Shown here one piece after another: positions 63,673 through 64,000 of a stretch of DNA of 64,000 nucleotides. The stretch lies in NCBI RefSeq assembly GCF_010993965.1, contig NZ_WIXM01000001.1:310001-374000 (forward strand), in the 5' to 3' direction. The stretch comes from Gracilibacillus sp. YIM 98692 (lineage in GTDB: Bacteria > Bacillota > Bacilli > Bacillales > Amphibacillaceae). Under the pieces are notes generated by a model that did not search any database, was not told the DNA's origin, and was given only the letters and a program-made list of their open reading frames with translations. Both the position numbers and the translations under genes were made by a program. Each line of letters begins with the position of its first letter. The stretch's first letter is position 1.

Positions 63673-64000
63673 TTAAACCCCCATCGCCAACTTGATTAAA
63701 TTATCTTCATTTAAGTCTTCTTTTGGAACTTCTCCTACCACTGAGCCATGACGCATAACAATCGCTCTATCACATAGCCCAATTATTTCTGGCATTTCTG
63801 ACGCTATAACAATCACGCCTACACCTTCTTCTGCTAATCGATTAATAACTTTATAGATTTCCGTTTTTGCACCAACGTCCACACCACGAGTTGGTTCATC
63901 GAAAACAATGAAGTCACAATCCGCTGCTAACCATTTTGCTAAAGCTATCTTCTGTTGGTTACCACCACTTAAACTATTTGCGTTATCTTCAAGCGATCCA
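63673..64000 (-). CDS. RbsA-type ABC transporter ATPase, C-terminal part (cut by window edge)
   Basis: The frame is open to the right edge. Visible are LSGGNQQKIALAKWL, FDEPTRGVDVGAK and the end of the second ATPase domain (IVIASEMPEIIGLCDRAIVM). The N-terminal three quarters lie outside. Confidence 0.9.
   Translation of the reverse strand, partial: GSLEDNANSLSGGNQQKIALAKWLAADCDFIVFDEPTRGVDVGAKTEIYKVINRLAEEGVGVIVIASEMPEIIGLCDRAIVMRHGSVVGEVPKEDLNEDNLIKLAMGV

Noticed and set aside
1-64000. CRISPR arrays, tRNA or rRNA genes, prophage genes
   Set aside because: I saw no regularly spaced repeats, no tRNA cloverleaf or rRNA sequence, and no phage structural or integrase genes.

Overview
The window looks like a carbohydrate-utilisation region from a low-GC, Gram-positive Bacillaceae-type bacterium. 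The evidence is the A+T-rich sequence, strong AGGAGG-type ribosome sites, frequent GTG/TTG starts, CcpA-like cre sites, a YesL/YesOPQ-like locus, an HPr/Crh-like protein and holin-like type I toxin loci. The acidic secreted rhamnogalacturonan lyase fits a salt-tolerant genus such as Gracilibacillus or Oceanobacillus, but that is inference. No intact transposase was found.

Region by region. (1) 0.4-8.8 kb, minus strand: a seven-gene operon with a FucI/AraA-family isomerase, a split transketolase, a glycerol-kinase-like FGGY kinase, two nucleoside-hydrolase-fold proteins and a DUF1593 protein. A LacI regulator (9.3-10.3 kb) diverges from it, and an oligosaccharide-type ABC transporter (10.4-13.6 kb) follows. 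The gene set matches the published D-apiose route (isomerase, apulose kinase, apulose-4-phosphate transketolase). (2) 14.4-20.4 kb: a complete type I restriction-modification operon hsdR-hsdM-hsdS. (3) 20.5-23.2 kb: a DapA/NanA-family aldolase, an HPr-like protein without the catalytic histidine, and decayed holin-like toxin/antisense-RNA loci. (4) 23.4-39.7 kb: a pectin (rhamnogalacturonan) locus with a secreted PL11 lyase, a DUF5107-TPR protein, a frameshifted yesL, a GH2 glycosidase, a YesOPQ-like ABC transporter and a ROK regulator. (5) 40.1-42.3 kb: a polar amino-acid ABC transporter, flanked by decayed sequence holding two more toxin-locus remnants and a scrap of a second rhamnogalacturonan-lyase gene. 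(6) 43.4-52.9 kb: a paralogue of module 1 (LacI, split transketolase, FGGY kinase) in which the isomerase is replaced by a zinc polyol dehydrogenase and the transporter by an RbsABC-type system. (7) 53.6-64 kb: a catabolic cluster controlled by a GntR/UTRA regulator, with a sugar ABC transporter, two zinc dehydrogenases, a cupin phosphoglucose isomerase, a phosphotriesterase-family hydrolase, a shikimate-dehydrogenase-like protein lacking shikimate-binding motifs, a hydroxyacid dehydrogenase, a KDPG-type aldolase, NagB and an SDR enzyme. I cannot assign its substrate.

Together the genes suggest breakdown and import of plant cell-wall pectin. The PL11 lyase cuts the rhamnogalacturonan backbone outside the cell, the YesOPQ-like transporter imports the fragments and GH2/DUF5107 proteins trim them. 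The two transketolase modules would handle an unusual, possibly branched, sugar such as apiose (a rhamnogalacturonan-II component). Conserved candidate operators in front of both LacI genes and cre sites at the operon heads suggest local induction plus carbon-catabolite control.
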